Below are positions 47,592 through 57,814 of a DNA stretch of 64,000 nt, one piece after another. Position 1 is the first letter of the stretch; every line of letters begins with the position of its first letter. The notes below the pieces were generated by a model, which had not been told where the DNA came from, ran no database searches, and saw only the letters and a list, made by a program, of their open reading frames with translations. Source of the stretch: Marasmius tenuissimus (lineage: Eukaryota > Basidiomycota > Agaricomycetes > Agaricales > Marasmiaceae); contig JAQOTA010000022.1 in assembly GCA_029532415.1 (NCBI GenBank), positions 186,001-250,000 on the forward strand, in the 5' to 3' direction. Made by a program: the position numbers and the translations under genes.

Positions 47592-48006
47592 CCTGTCGTT
47601 TGATGCGAAAACGAGGGGGTCAAGGAGGGAGAAAATGACCAAAATTATTGCCCCCCCCCCCTGATTAAGTAGCACGGCACACAACTCAATGACTCCTACT
47701 TCAAATGCAAAGAACCAAATGGAACCGACTCTGTATGATCTCTACATCAACCTCCGTCGATCTTTCCCTCTCATTATGATTGCCATCTTGTTCTCTCAAG
47801 TACATGAGGGCACGCTTCCAATGGACCATATTGTCAACATATACCCCGATTCTAGTCCGGAAACCACAAACATACTACGCTTAACGTTCTATACACTAAT
47901 GCCACATGAAAGCGGAGTTTCAGAGCCCAAACCTCTCCTGAATTGGACCGTCCCGGAGCCATATAGTCATCTCTAAAATCCAAACCGCATACGCTACCGC
48001 AACCCA
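47592..48006. promoter_or_regulatory. Shared divergent promoter region of Helitron RepHel and RNR2
   Basis: 415 bp separate the two predicted start codons, which face away from each other. It contains an 11-base poly-C run (47651-47661) and a plus-strand open frame (47689-47976) with no recognisable motif. No clear TATA box on either side. Confidence 0.45.
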
Positions 48007-49188
48007 ATGAACACTACAACACCGTCACCCCCACAAAATAGCCAAAATCACCTCATCGAGCCATTGCTGGAAGGGACGTCCAGCCGCTTCGTACTTTTCC
48101 CGATACAATACGACAAGGTATGCTCGCACCCACATCATTTAGTTCCAAACTCACGCTTATCAAAGATATGGGCCATGTACAAGAAAGCCCAATCTTCGTA
48201 TTGGACCGCTGAAGAGATTGATCTCTCAAAAGATTTACACGATTGGCACAACAAGCTCAATTCCCATGAGCGTTTCTTTATCTCACGAGTCCTGGCATTC
48301 TTCGCGTCTTCCGATGGCATTGTCAATGAAAACCTCACCGCTCGGTTCTCGACGGAAATAACGATCCCGGAAGCACGATGCTTCTATGGTTTCCAGATTA
48401 TGATGGAAAATGTGCATGCAGAAACCTATTCCCTGTTGATTAACACCTATATAAGCGATCCAGGGGAACGTAATCAACTATTCTGTGCCATAGACAACGT
48501 AGAATCCATCAAACGGAAGGCAGATTGGGCACTCAAGTGGATCTCGAACAATGAATCTTTTGCAGAAAGATTGGTGGCTTTCGCTGCAGTCGAAGGCATA
48601 TTCTTCTCGGCCTCCTTCGCCGCTATCTTCTGGCTCCGAAAACGAGGTCTGATGCCTGGTCTTACTTTCTCAAATGAACTCATCTCCCGAGACGAAGGCC
48701 TACACACCGAGTTTGCAACCATGATTTTCTCGCTTCTCCAAGAGAAACCATCCCCACTGGTTATCCAGTCCATCATACAAGAAGCGGTGTCCATAGAACA
48801 GGACTTTGTGAATGGTGAGCACATTGACCGAAACGCCTGCATAAAATAACTCTCAACACAACCTCAGACTCGTTACCAGTCAACCTAATTGGAATGAACT
48901 CTATATCCATGAAGAACTACATCGAATTCGTGGCAAACCACTTACTACGAGGTCTCGGGGTTGACCCACTATACGAAACCCAAAATCCTTTCGATTTTAT
49001 GGAACTCATTTCTCTTCAAGGTAAAACGAATTTCTTCGAGAAGCGGGTTTCCGAATACTCCACCGGCAATATTAACTCAGGCGGACGCACCGTATCGCTG
49101 TAAGTGTTCCAGCAAATACACTTAGCCGAAGAGACCATTGACTATCCCACCGTAATCCTTCTGCAGGAAACTGGACGAAGACTTCTGA
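48007..49188 (+). CDS. RNR2: Ribonucleoside-diphosphate reductase small subunit (R2)
   Basis: R2 houses the diiron-tyrosyl radical cofactor that, with the large subunit R1, makes deoxyribonucleotides. Exons 48007-48117, 48166-48814, 48868-49099 and 49167-49188 join in frame to 337 aa. All iron ligands by alignment to mammalian R2 are present: D87 (SSDGIVNEN), E118 and H121 (MENVHAETY), E180 (AVEGIFF), E214 and H217 (RDEGLH). The radical tyrosine is Y125. The last exon is only 22 nt and adds KLDEDF, the C-terminal R1-docking tail. Without that intron the protein would end VSL and could not dock. The N-terminal extension (about 37 residues before IWAMYKKA) is shorter than in typical fungal R2, suggesting a paralogue. 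It is head-to-head with the Helitron enzyme. Confidence 0.92.
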
Positions 49189-49299
49189 CACTTAGCATAA
49201 CGTATTGATCAACGTATACATGTATGGATAATAAAACTCTCGAATGAACGTTTCAACCTACACGGCACCGCTTCTCTCATCGTTATCAGCGAACAGGCT

Positions 49300-49870
49300 C
49301 ATTAACCCGTCACATCCAACGTACTCCGGTCCCCGGAGGTCCACGTCTGAGATACGAGTAAACAACAATTAAATAACCAACGGAAGAAGGTCAGGAAAAG
49401 ACCTGCACAATTCCCATTTTGGGTCACAGAAGGTCCAGGGCCGCAAGCACAATTATCTGACGGATATGCTCTCCGAAGATAAACAGGGCCCAAGGGCCTG
49501 TTCGGGTCGCGGGCTGGGGTCCGGCCCGCTCTGCCAAAATATGGATCTTCGGTCGACCGGAGGCTCCAAAACTGGACCTACGGTCCATATTTTGACGGGT
49601 GGGCCCCTGTCAACCCCAGCCCCGACCCGCGTACCAAACAGGCCCTTGGCGAGGATTTGCCCTAAACGAGTGAACTGAGCTCAACGTTCAGGACAAGACC
49701 TAAGCAATATCGAAAGCCTCAAGCCGGTCTGTAACCACAGCCCTTTACTTACCGAGGGGCGGTCTCCGCGAGAGAAAGCTAAAAGATTGCCCTGAAAATA
49801 TCAATGGAGAGCGAATCTCGGACTTCAGGGAACAAGACCGGAAGGATATTGAACACCTCAGTTTGTAACG
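49300..49870 (-). repeat. Second, inverted array of the 137-bp repeat (about three units), interrupted
   Basis: Read on the minus strand, the sequence matches the repeat at 6.69-7.63 kb: CTTCGGAGA, TGTGCTTGCGG, CGATATTGCTTAGGTCTTGTCCTGAAC and TTTAGGGCAAAT segments in the same order. Cores lie at about 49389, 49686 and 49824. The last two are 137 bp apart. The first two are 297 bp apart, which becomes about 132 when the nested foldback at 49486-49650 is removed. Confidence 0.82.
49486..49650. mobile_element. GC-rich foldback MITE nested in the 137-bp repeat
   Basis: Imperfect long inverted repeat of about 165 bp. Left arm GCCCAAGGGCCTGTTCGGG and right arm CCAAACAGGCCCTTGGC are the ends, with matched inner segments CCAAAATATGGA/TCCATATTTT and a GGTCGACC centre region. 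The arms pair almost end to end, leaving little loop. It resembles in style the GC-rich foldbacks at 31.5 and 32.0 kb. No transposase. Confidence 0.75.
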
Positions 49871-52800
49871 CGGATCTCGCAGAAAAGCGGAAAGATCAAG
49901 GTTCTTGCCAGATGGCTTCCCCGCATCATCTCGCCTATCGATGAAGTAGTTACCATTCCCCTGTCAATGCAAGTCTATTAACAAGTCACGAAACACCACT
50001 CATGCCAGTGGCCAGGGAGCGTCCTAGAACGTCTGATAAATAAACATTTCATCCCCCAAGAACTGCTTTGACTAAGCAGCGGCGAGAACTCCAAAATCGG
50101 GCGCGACCCAATCCCCTGGTAACTTACTTTTGTGCGACCTTGAATAGCCGTACCACACGCAGTTACTGTGTCCATAGATTCCACGATCCCAAAGCTACAA
50201 ACACAGTGTCACCGATAGGTGGCAATAACGAGGGCGCCTGGCGTCGTACCGTCATCGAGACCGTAATTATGCCATAGACGAGAACTCGACGAAAAGAGCA
50301 TAAATCGGGTCCAAGTTGAAGTTGCGAGCGAAGAGCCTACAGTCGCATCAAGATGGCGATACATATTGGTCATCAACTGATAAGATATCGATCCCAACTC
50401 GCCGGACCGCCCAAGCTGCGGAATTAGTCATCATATCGCAATAACGTTCCACCCTTGCACTTCTCCTCCCACCTTCTCCGTCGTCTAGAGTCAACTTTGG
50501 ACAACCCCCACGCATTGACTGGTATATCGTTCTATGCTTCGAGTCCCATAATGATAGAAATCCAATGTAAAATTTCAAAAAACTCTCGCTCACCCATCCT
50601 TCCCTCTTACTCGTTTCAACGTCGTCCAGGGTCACCTCTGGATACTCATGCTATGAGCACATCATTATACCTGCCAGTGAAGCCTGGTGGCCTCCCGGTT
50701 CATCTTCGTGAAACATCTTCTCAACACCGCATCGACACTCGAGGTCAATTCTAACCGTGTAATCAAACCTCATCAGGCGTTCTCCTCAAACTTCGTCCAC
50801 GGTCAGCTCTGGATGCCGCGATGTGTTCCGAACGCACCATTACAGCTCCCGTTGAAGACTGATGACTTTTGGTAAATCGTAGTTCACCGATATCTTGACA
50901 AGATTGCGTAGGCATTCAAACTCAGGTCGGACTCTTACCTGGCTCGGCGTCAGTTTTAGACAAGTCTTGGTCAATCATCTTATCCCCCACCCCTCCGATT
51001 CGCATCCGCAACCAGGAATGGCTCGCACTTTTGACTCTAGTCTTACGGTCGATTTCGGTCTAGTCACGAAGGTATTTTTTGCTCGTATTCACCGCTCCAC
51101 CTCGTTGACAGTCAGGTATAGACCCGTGGATACACTTCCAACGCCATCGCTTTTGCCACCAACTTCAATCTCGATCGAATCCACTTTCCCTTTGTCACTT
51201 CAGCCACGTACAGCGCCTGCCTCAAATCAAGGTCTTGAGGACAACGACTGTAATTTTACGCAAAAGCATCTTTATCTTTTGATCTTCACATGTATATGTC
51301 TACAATATTCCGTCAATCAAACGTTCAGATCTCCATCATTGACACCGCCATCATTCTGACCATCAATGGGTATCCCTTCATTGGTATACTTCCCAGCCAG
51401 CGCACTCGCAACTCCTCAGGCCTCAGGCCTCAGGATTCTATTGAACCAGGCAGACTGCGCACACCTATTTCTCCGGCGACCTCCCGATCTGTGCAAGGGT
51501 CACATTGATACCTGACCATCACCTATATAATTCTCCCAGTGTCGTGCATACGGCCGACGATGTCCGACTGACTGTGACCCAGCTCCCACCGCACTCTGCG
51601 GGGAGAATCACATGAGAAAAACCGTGAAGGCGCGAGCGTCGTACGACAGATTTATACCGGAGTTGCGAACTAGACAAGGCCAATCGCCGGTGTGATCTCA
51701 AAAAACAAACCAACAAATAACCGACTAAACGAACGTAAACTAATCGATTGTTTGAACTTCTGCTCGAAAGTATTCAACGCAGCCTCACCGGAACAGCATC
51801 AACGTCTGCGAAAGAACAAGTATTTAAATCCAGCGTCAGCTCCTGTTTTGGCCAACCTGACTTCCATTGAGAAAGACCCTGAGTTAATCAAGACGAAGGA
51901 CGCCTTCGAGATCATCTCCCGCTTACACTGGGAGCACACGTCAAGCAACTTCGAGCCGGAAAATTGGTAGTAATCGGGTTCGATTACAGAAGGGAACCTT
52001 GGCCGTAGGATCGTTAGCTATTTCGCTCTTAATTCATTCACAATCTCATCTGCCTCTTGTCGAGTTTAGAACTTGAAGTGATGCTTATTTACGATCCCAT
52101 AGACTTCAGTAACTTTCATGCTGATCTCTTAATTGGTTTGAACCTTGTTGAATTCCATTCTTTACGAAGACTCTGGCGGGGGACCTACCCCTTGCAGTGG
52201 AACGCCTACGCTGGGCTGATAATCTTCGAATACAGGTCCCGTACGACGAAAGAATGTGTCAACTCTGTCGGAATGCCGTGTAAACCCCCGAACGTGCACT
52301 GCTAGTGTGTGATCACCTCCCACTGCAAGACAGGAAGCAGGCCTATATTTGGGCGTACTGTCAGTTGAATGAGGAGGGAAGTTCATTCACAGCTCACATT
52401 ACCTGGACTACACGGCCTACCTAGTCGACATGCTATCATGGAGGCCACCCCTGTGAAAATTTCCTCCCAAATCCGCAGATATCTGGCCGACGTCATAAGC
52501 ACTCGCCAACAGCACCGCCGTACCAAAGCGTGCAGAAGAACCCCCGCATTGCGACCTGTGTGGCCACTGACTTGATGCAGAATCGACGTCCTGCTTGTGA
52601 GTAGCGGGTGGAAATTGTGATTTCACTGATGTAAGACGACTGTCGTCGCCAGAAAAAGTGCTCGATCCAGCGACCGCCTCTGTAAATTGGTGGAACGGAA
52701 ATCTAGAAAACAGAAAGGGAATAAGACTGAAGAACAAGGACCTCTTGACTTCGTCGCCAGTGAAAAAACCAGTTACTTCCAACCATGATCGATTGACTAT

Positions 52801-53516
52801 TAGGACACGTTCCACGCCGATAATACTGAAGACGTACTAGCTCTCAAAAGCACGGCGCGCTCTCGTTCCAGACGATGGCAATACGTCGGTAACTTCTTCC
52901 ATCTCCTCTCATAATGACAGTTCCACCGTGAGTGATGATGAAGGGTTAACGTTCTTGCTTGCAATCTCCGCAATTTCTCCTGACCGAGACCCGCAAACGA
53001 AACCATTGTCACCCACTCCGTTCAACCCATCCTCCACAAAATCTTGAGACTGAAAACCGTCTCTTAAGCATAAAGCTGGCCCCATCGGTAAGACGCAACC
53101 TGATGGATATGGCGTGTAAAGATGGGGAACAAGAGTGGCGGGTAACGATTGATTACACCCGTTCATGCATTGACTAGTACGACAAAGTGTACGTGGATGG
53201 TCCTCGGCTCCCTCCGACCATGACGGACGCATACGTTCTCGGTGGCCTCAAAAGAAGACTACAGGCCCCCAAAGTAGCAGTATAATTTGACAAAAGAGCA
53301 AGAACATATTCACGTAGGTCCCGAACTTGAGTGTAATCAGTGCACTACATAATGGAAATGACACAGTGTCGAGGGAAAAGCACGACAACTTCAAATAAAT
53401 ACCACGTACACATGAAATGCGCATTGAGCACGACGACGCATTATTCTTGACCTCCACTATATCAGTGACAGTCTGTTCAACAACGCCCATCCCCACCATA
53501 ACCCAACGCCATCAGT
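49871..53516. other. Repeat-bearing interval, few supported genes
   Basis: It contains the inverted-duplication copy at about 50447-50830 and a triple CCTCAGG run at about 51413-51433. A minus-strand frame at 52909-53232 shares SLPATL-PHLYT with the start of the Zn2Cys6 gene (see findings). Plus-strand frames at 51692-51970 and 52057-52305 look mildly protein-like but unrecognised. Confidence 0.4.
50447..50830 (-). repeat. Inverted-duplication copy 1 (no insertion)
   Basis: Its reverse complement matches 55350-55911 through several hundred bases, for example TTTGATTACACGGTTAGAATTGACCTCGAG, the GAAACGAGTAAGAGGGAAGG block and ATTTTACATTGGATTTCTAT (each shown in part). It carries internal CGTC(C/T)A-GTCA-CTCTGGA motifs at 50482, 50623 and 50794 that look like older, degenerate tandem units. 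Confidence 0.85.
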
Positions 53517-54975
53517 ATGGAGGTCCGAACGTCGGACACCAAACAAGACTGTTTTGGCGGTGGAAGTCACGTACAGGGAAACCACATCACTTCGTTGCCC
53601 GCCACTCTCATCCCTCATCTTTACACGACATACTCAGGCTCGTCCAAGCCCACCATGAACGTGCTCAGGTTAGAATATCTGGAGTTCAACAATTCGCTTG
53701 TGTGAGACTCAGACACTGACAATAATCAATTTAGAAGGACTACGCCCCCACCCTGGTTCATAGCTCTTGAACAAATCCGCCCCTTTGATCCGTCGACTTC
53801 GTCGGCCAGAACAGTGAAATGCTCCTCGTTAAACTTAGACCCGCCGCATCTACGTCAGCATACGACAACAACGCCTCCTCACCCTGTCAGGTCCAAACCT
53901 GTAGCTCGTACCTATCCGAGCCGCAATACCAACAACTCTTGGCCAGTGCCGAGTCTCATTTCGTACCTCCACCACAAAGACCCCTCTCCCGACTCCTCAG
54001 ACTCAGAACATGATCCCCAAAGCACACCTTCCTTCGGGGTTGAACTTTCTTGCCCAGTTGCATCGTTGATACCTCACCGACCTCAAAGGCTTGCCTCGCC
54101 AGATGAACTCTATCGCCCAGACTCTAGCAACTATCTATTGTCCCCAGTGCCTTTGGACTCAACCGTGAGTCGTCGATACTCCGCTACCGCTTTACCACAC
54201 AGTATTAAACCTGATTTCATCAGGAAATCGAACATATACCGGACGACAGTCTTCCAAAACAAATCATGCTACCGGTCGAACAAACCGACGACGCCATAGG
54301 TTTATTGAGGTCGTCGGATGGCCGTCAAGAACACAATCGATGCGAATCGAAGATTTTCCACGACTCTGGGAAGATCATAATAGCGTGTCGTTCTTGCCGT
54401 GGTGAGTATCCCCGCGGTATGCTCCGTGGAGTTGAGGGGACGTTGACAAACTCTACTAGACAGAAAACGACGCTGCGACGGCAGCCGACCACTTTGTTCC
54501 CAATGCCAGTCGAGGAAGGGCCAGGAATGCATATATGAAACCCGTAGAAGAAGGGGTCCTCGTGAAGTTAAGAAAGAATGCAAAAATAGACGAACAGTGA
54601 CCGTCCAAAAACATGTCTTGTCGGACGACGGTCCTCATCCGTCCGTGTCGATAGTCAAGAACGATCAAGGAACCGTAGCGGCATCGAAAAGTTTATCACC
54701 GAACCGTCCTCAGAAACGCACTCAATCAGAACTATTCGATCGATCTGGAAGAATCGTGATAGCTTGCCATTCTTGCCGCGGTAAGTATCTCTCAAGTGGT
54801 CTGTGCCAAGCTCAGTAAACGTTGACGGATACTACCAGAACGCAAAAAACGCTGCGATGGTAACTGGCCGCTTTGTTCCGAGTGCCAATCCAGGAATGCT
54901 CAGGAATGCGTATATGACGAATCGCGTAGACAAAGAGGACCCGATAAAGTCAAGAAAAGAATTAGGATAGGGTGA
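53517..54975 (+). CDS. Fungal Zn2Cys6 protein with two tandem zinc clusters
   Basis: Five exons (53517-53668, 53735-54164, 54224-54401, 54460-54780, 54839-54975) give 405 aa in frame with 58-66-nt introns. The first half is Ser/Pro-rich and low in structure. Two zinc binuclear clusters follow. Cluster 1 (C249, C252, C259, C266, C269, C277) has CRSCR, RKRRCDG and PLCSQC. Cluster 2 (C356, C359, C366, C373, C376, C384) has CHSCR, RKKRCDG and PLCSEC. An intron interrupts each cluster at the same codon right after C-x2-C-R, so the second arose by internal duplication of two exons. Basic tails follow each cluster. Zn2Cys6 proteins bind CGG-type DNA sites. The usual fungal-specific middle homology domain is absent. 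Likely nuclear DNA-binding regulator, target unknown. Confidence 0.82.
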
Positions 54976-55349
54976 AGAATCATACAATCGATAGAATTTT
55001 TAAAATAAGATGACATCAGCCAATGAAGAGCAAGTCGGCACGGCCATCAGGGACTCTGGGACTCCCAGAAGTGAGTTCTATACTTTGAATCGTACCAGGC
55101 ATCAGGAAGAGTGAAAGGCACTCCGGTATCTAATTTTCCCCCCAAGATTCTCCTAGTGCTTCTCCCTCATTACACCATCATCTTCGTGACGAATGAATTC
55201 GAGCTTCATCCATCCTCCCGAGAGCGTCACTCTGAGGCACTCAAAACTTTTTGCGAGTAGAAGGTAAATTTTTTGACATCATAATCAGCTTTAGGCTACT
55301 ATCAAGCCATGTCATTGGGGATGGAAACCCACTTCGCATGTTCAGTGAT

Positions 55350-55911
55350 GATAGACGAAGTTTGAGCGATAGAGAGGAGAACGCCTGATGAGGTTTGATT
55401 ACACGGTTAGAATTGACCTCGAGCGTTGATGCAGTGTTGAGAAGATGTTAAGCTACTGCCTTTTGCATAATTCTTCAGAGGTCGCGCTCTGAAGACCTTT
55501 GTTTGTCTGGTTCAGAAATCTATTGGGAACCACTGAGCGCCCATCGTTGCCAGGAGCATCTAATAGAATTTCAATAGAATTCCAAGCCAAACAAACAAAA
55601 GTTTCAGAAGCTCGACCTCTGAAGAATTATGCAAAAGGCAGTATGATGAACCAGAGCCACCAGGCTTCACTGGCAACTACAATGGCGTACTCATAGCATA
55701 ACTATCCAGAGGTGACCCAGGACAACGTTGAAACGAGTAAGAGGGAAGGATGGGTTAGCGAGAATTTTTGAGATTTTACATTGGATTTCTATCATTTTGG
55801 GACTCGTCACTCGAACCATAGAACGATATACCAGTCAATGCATGGAGGTTGTCCAGAGCTGACCCTCAATGACGGATAAGGTGGGAGGAGAAGTGCAAGG
55901 CTGGAACGTTA
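55350..55911 (+). repeat. Inverted-duplication copy 2 (with MITE insertion)
   Basis: Same sequence as copy 1 at 50.45-50.83 kb in opposite orientation, interrupted by the foldback element at 55456-55641. Similarity stops sharply after TGGAACGTTA near 55911. Confidence 0.85.
55454..55643. mobile_element. Stowaway-like foldback MITE with TA target duplication
   Basis: Starts CTGCCTTTTGCATAATTC after TA (55454-55455) and ends with its inverted complement ATGCAAAAGGCAG before TA (55642-55643). Arms of about 70-80 bp pair across a short centre (GAGGTCG, TTTGTTTGTCTGG against its complement). The duplicate locus at 50.7 kb lacks it and shows the empty site. TA duplication fits the Tc1/mariner superfamily. 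No transposase inside. Confidence 0.82.
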
Positions 55912-57048
55912 GACGGCGATAGCATCGGCGTCATCAACGTTCCCACAGTAGTCAAAATCGCAGACAGGCCCGGCGTCGATCCCGCCCAGATTCTATTCGA
56001 CTGTCCGGCTCCTAGGATCATCTTGATTCCAAAACGGAGACCAAGGCTACATTGAAGACGAACTTCACGGTGAGTACATTTTGAGCGTATCCCACTAGGC
56101 GCAACTGAACCGCATTGATAGCTCGTCTCCTTAGGTACCGATGACCTTGAGACCCTCGACGCAATCCACAGGGAGCCCAAAAACACCGTTCACTCTTAGC
56201 ATACCATAAAACTCTCCCCGGAACGGTCTTTGAAGAGACTTACGAACAGATAGGTTGGGATATGACCAAAGGCGGGATAGTTGCTCCTCAAACCCGATTA
56301 TGTGTAGGCCACGAGCCAGCTTTGCGCCTCTTACACGCTCGGCGGCAGAATCTTTATCATTATACAGCAATCGCAACGGCAAGAGAAGGTCGTGACAGTG
56401 GCACAAACCTGAGAAAAGTGAATATCACCCACAGATATCCGTTCGGCTATCTTGGTTGATGGCACTATTAGTATCACTATCATGAACTCAATGACCGCTA
56501 TTGCAGCCAGCGTACAGCTCCCGGTCAATGAAAGGGGCCCTGGTCACTAGGACGCAAAATTTGAGTGGCAACCGTTGAATAACAACACTAAATAACTGAA
56601 AATTTGTTGTTCTGTCTTTCATATCAAGCTCGGGAGAACCAGCGGCGATACGACAGCATGCTGTTAACCCCAAAAAGCAGACAGAAAATTTTCTCGAGTG
56701 ACGGGTGGCCTACCCAATCCAAATACCTCCGACTATGCTCAGGCTCAGGTTTTCAACGGGTCCACGCGCTGGCTCTTAGCCGATACATGCACCTGACATT
56801 GAATAGATCGTCCTCTCTTTTTGAACCCCACTAGGTACAAAGTACCAAGATGTTCCCTTCGGATGAAGTAGGTGAGTATTTAAAGGGGCACGTTGAATCA
56901 GCGTAATCTCAAAACACGGTTCATCCAAGCCTCCCCTCTTCTCTGGCCTCCACCTTCCCTCACTGTTTGACTCAATAAACAGGGCTGTGCTTCCTCTGCG
57001 GTTACATCTACACAGATTGCTCGTTGAATATCTGATCCTCACCCTGAG

Positions 57049-57814
57049 ATGCAGTATTCTAATCCTTCGACAAACGCAACGACGCGACGCTTGTCCGTGG
57101 CATCTATCCTGAACAGCGTCAACTCGAGAAATCTCGCTGTGCACACAATCTCCGATCATGGAATAGATCACCGTCAAGATCGAGACCCAACAACCGCGCA
57201 CCAGTCTCCCTTCCAGCAATATGCGACTTCTACTTCTCCCTATCTTGCGAATCATCCGGGAACACTTTCTCAGAGCCCTCCCCCACCACAAGCTCCAATT
57301 TTATCCGGTTCCTCTCTGCCTCAAGCTCGACATCAAATAGTTCCAACTACTCGTGTACCTGGATCAAGTCGCGCGAGTCACCCTGACGTTCCGGAAGTCA
57401 GTCAGGCGCGGGAGGGTGTACCACAGTTGCCACCCTGGAACAAGTCTATCACCCCGGTATGTTTTCAAGCAAAGTGCTGTCGCGTATATTTGACTAAAAT
57501 ATGCTGAAAAACCACAGGACTACGAACCACCTCTAACCCCTCTGAGTTCTAGACGCGCTCCTCTCACCAGCGAGTCTCAGAGACGAACTCTCCTTGAAAA
57601 CGATCCATGGATCGACCGATCTCGACTCACCCCCCATGCCGTGGTTTGTAAGGGCTGTAGCCGAACCCTCGCGCTCGACAAAAATCCAACTCGAAAGTAC
57701 TATCCTGGCCACTGGAAGCATCATCGCTCACGTTGTATTGCCATCAGTATTAAGAAAGAGGCAATGAATTTACCTCAAGTAACAAGCATTTTTCAGAAAC
57801 CCCTGAACTTCTAA
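57049..57814 (+). CDS. Protein with a C-x2-C...W-x2-H-x3-C zinc motif
   Basis: Exons 57049-57456 and 57518-57814 (61-nt intron GTATGT...ACAG, phase 0) give 234 aa. The N-terminal two thirds are Ser/Pro/Gln-rich and probably disordered. Exon 2 contains VCKGCSRTLALD, then YYPGHWKHHRSRC, a compact Cys2-His-Cys arrangement likely to bind one zinc. Similar motifs occur in many uncharacterised agaricomycete proteins, as I recall. Function unknown, probably nucleic-acid or protein binding. It lies about 2 kb from the double Zn2Cys6 gene on the same strand. Confidence 0.65.

Larger units (their letters stand above)
54976..57048. other. Interval with inverted duplication and TA-flanked MITE; no gene called
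   Basis: Apart from the repeats listed separately, only short open frames. The pieces at 56130-56460 look weakly protein-like on the minus strand without recognisable motifs. Confidence 0.4.

Noticed and set aside
47689..47976. 95-codon plus-strand frame just before RNR2 as an upstream RNR2 exon
   Set aside because: It bears no resemblance to R2 N-termini, and the R2 frame has its own ATG at 48007.
13099..54975. The C2H2 gene and the Zn2Cys6 gene as parts of one regulatory cluster
   Set aside because: They are 40 kb apart with transposons between and share no sequence, so no evidence links them.
56776..57291. 171-codon minus-strand frame
   Set aside because: Antisense to the exon of the zinc-motif gene, with Arg-rich shadow composition.
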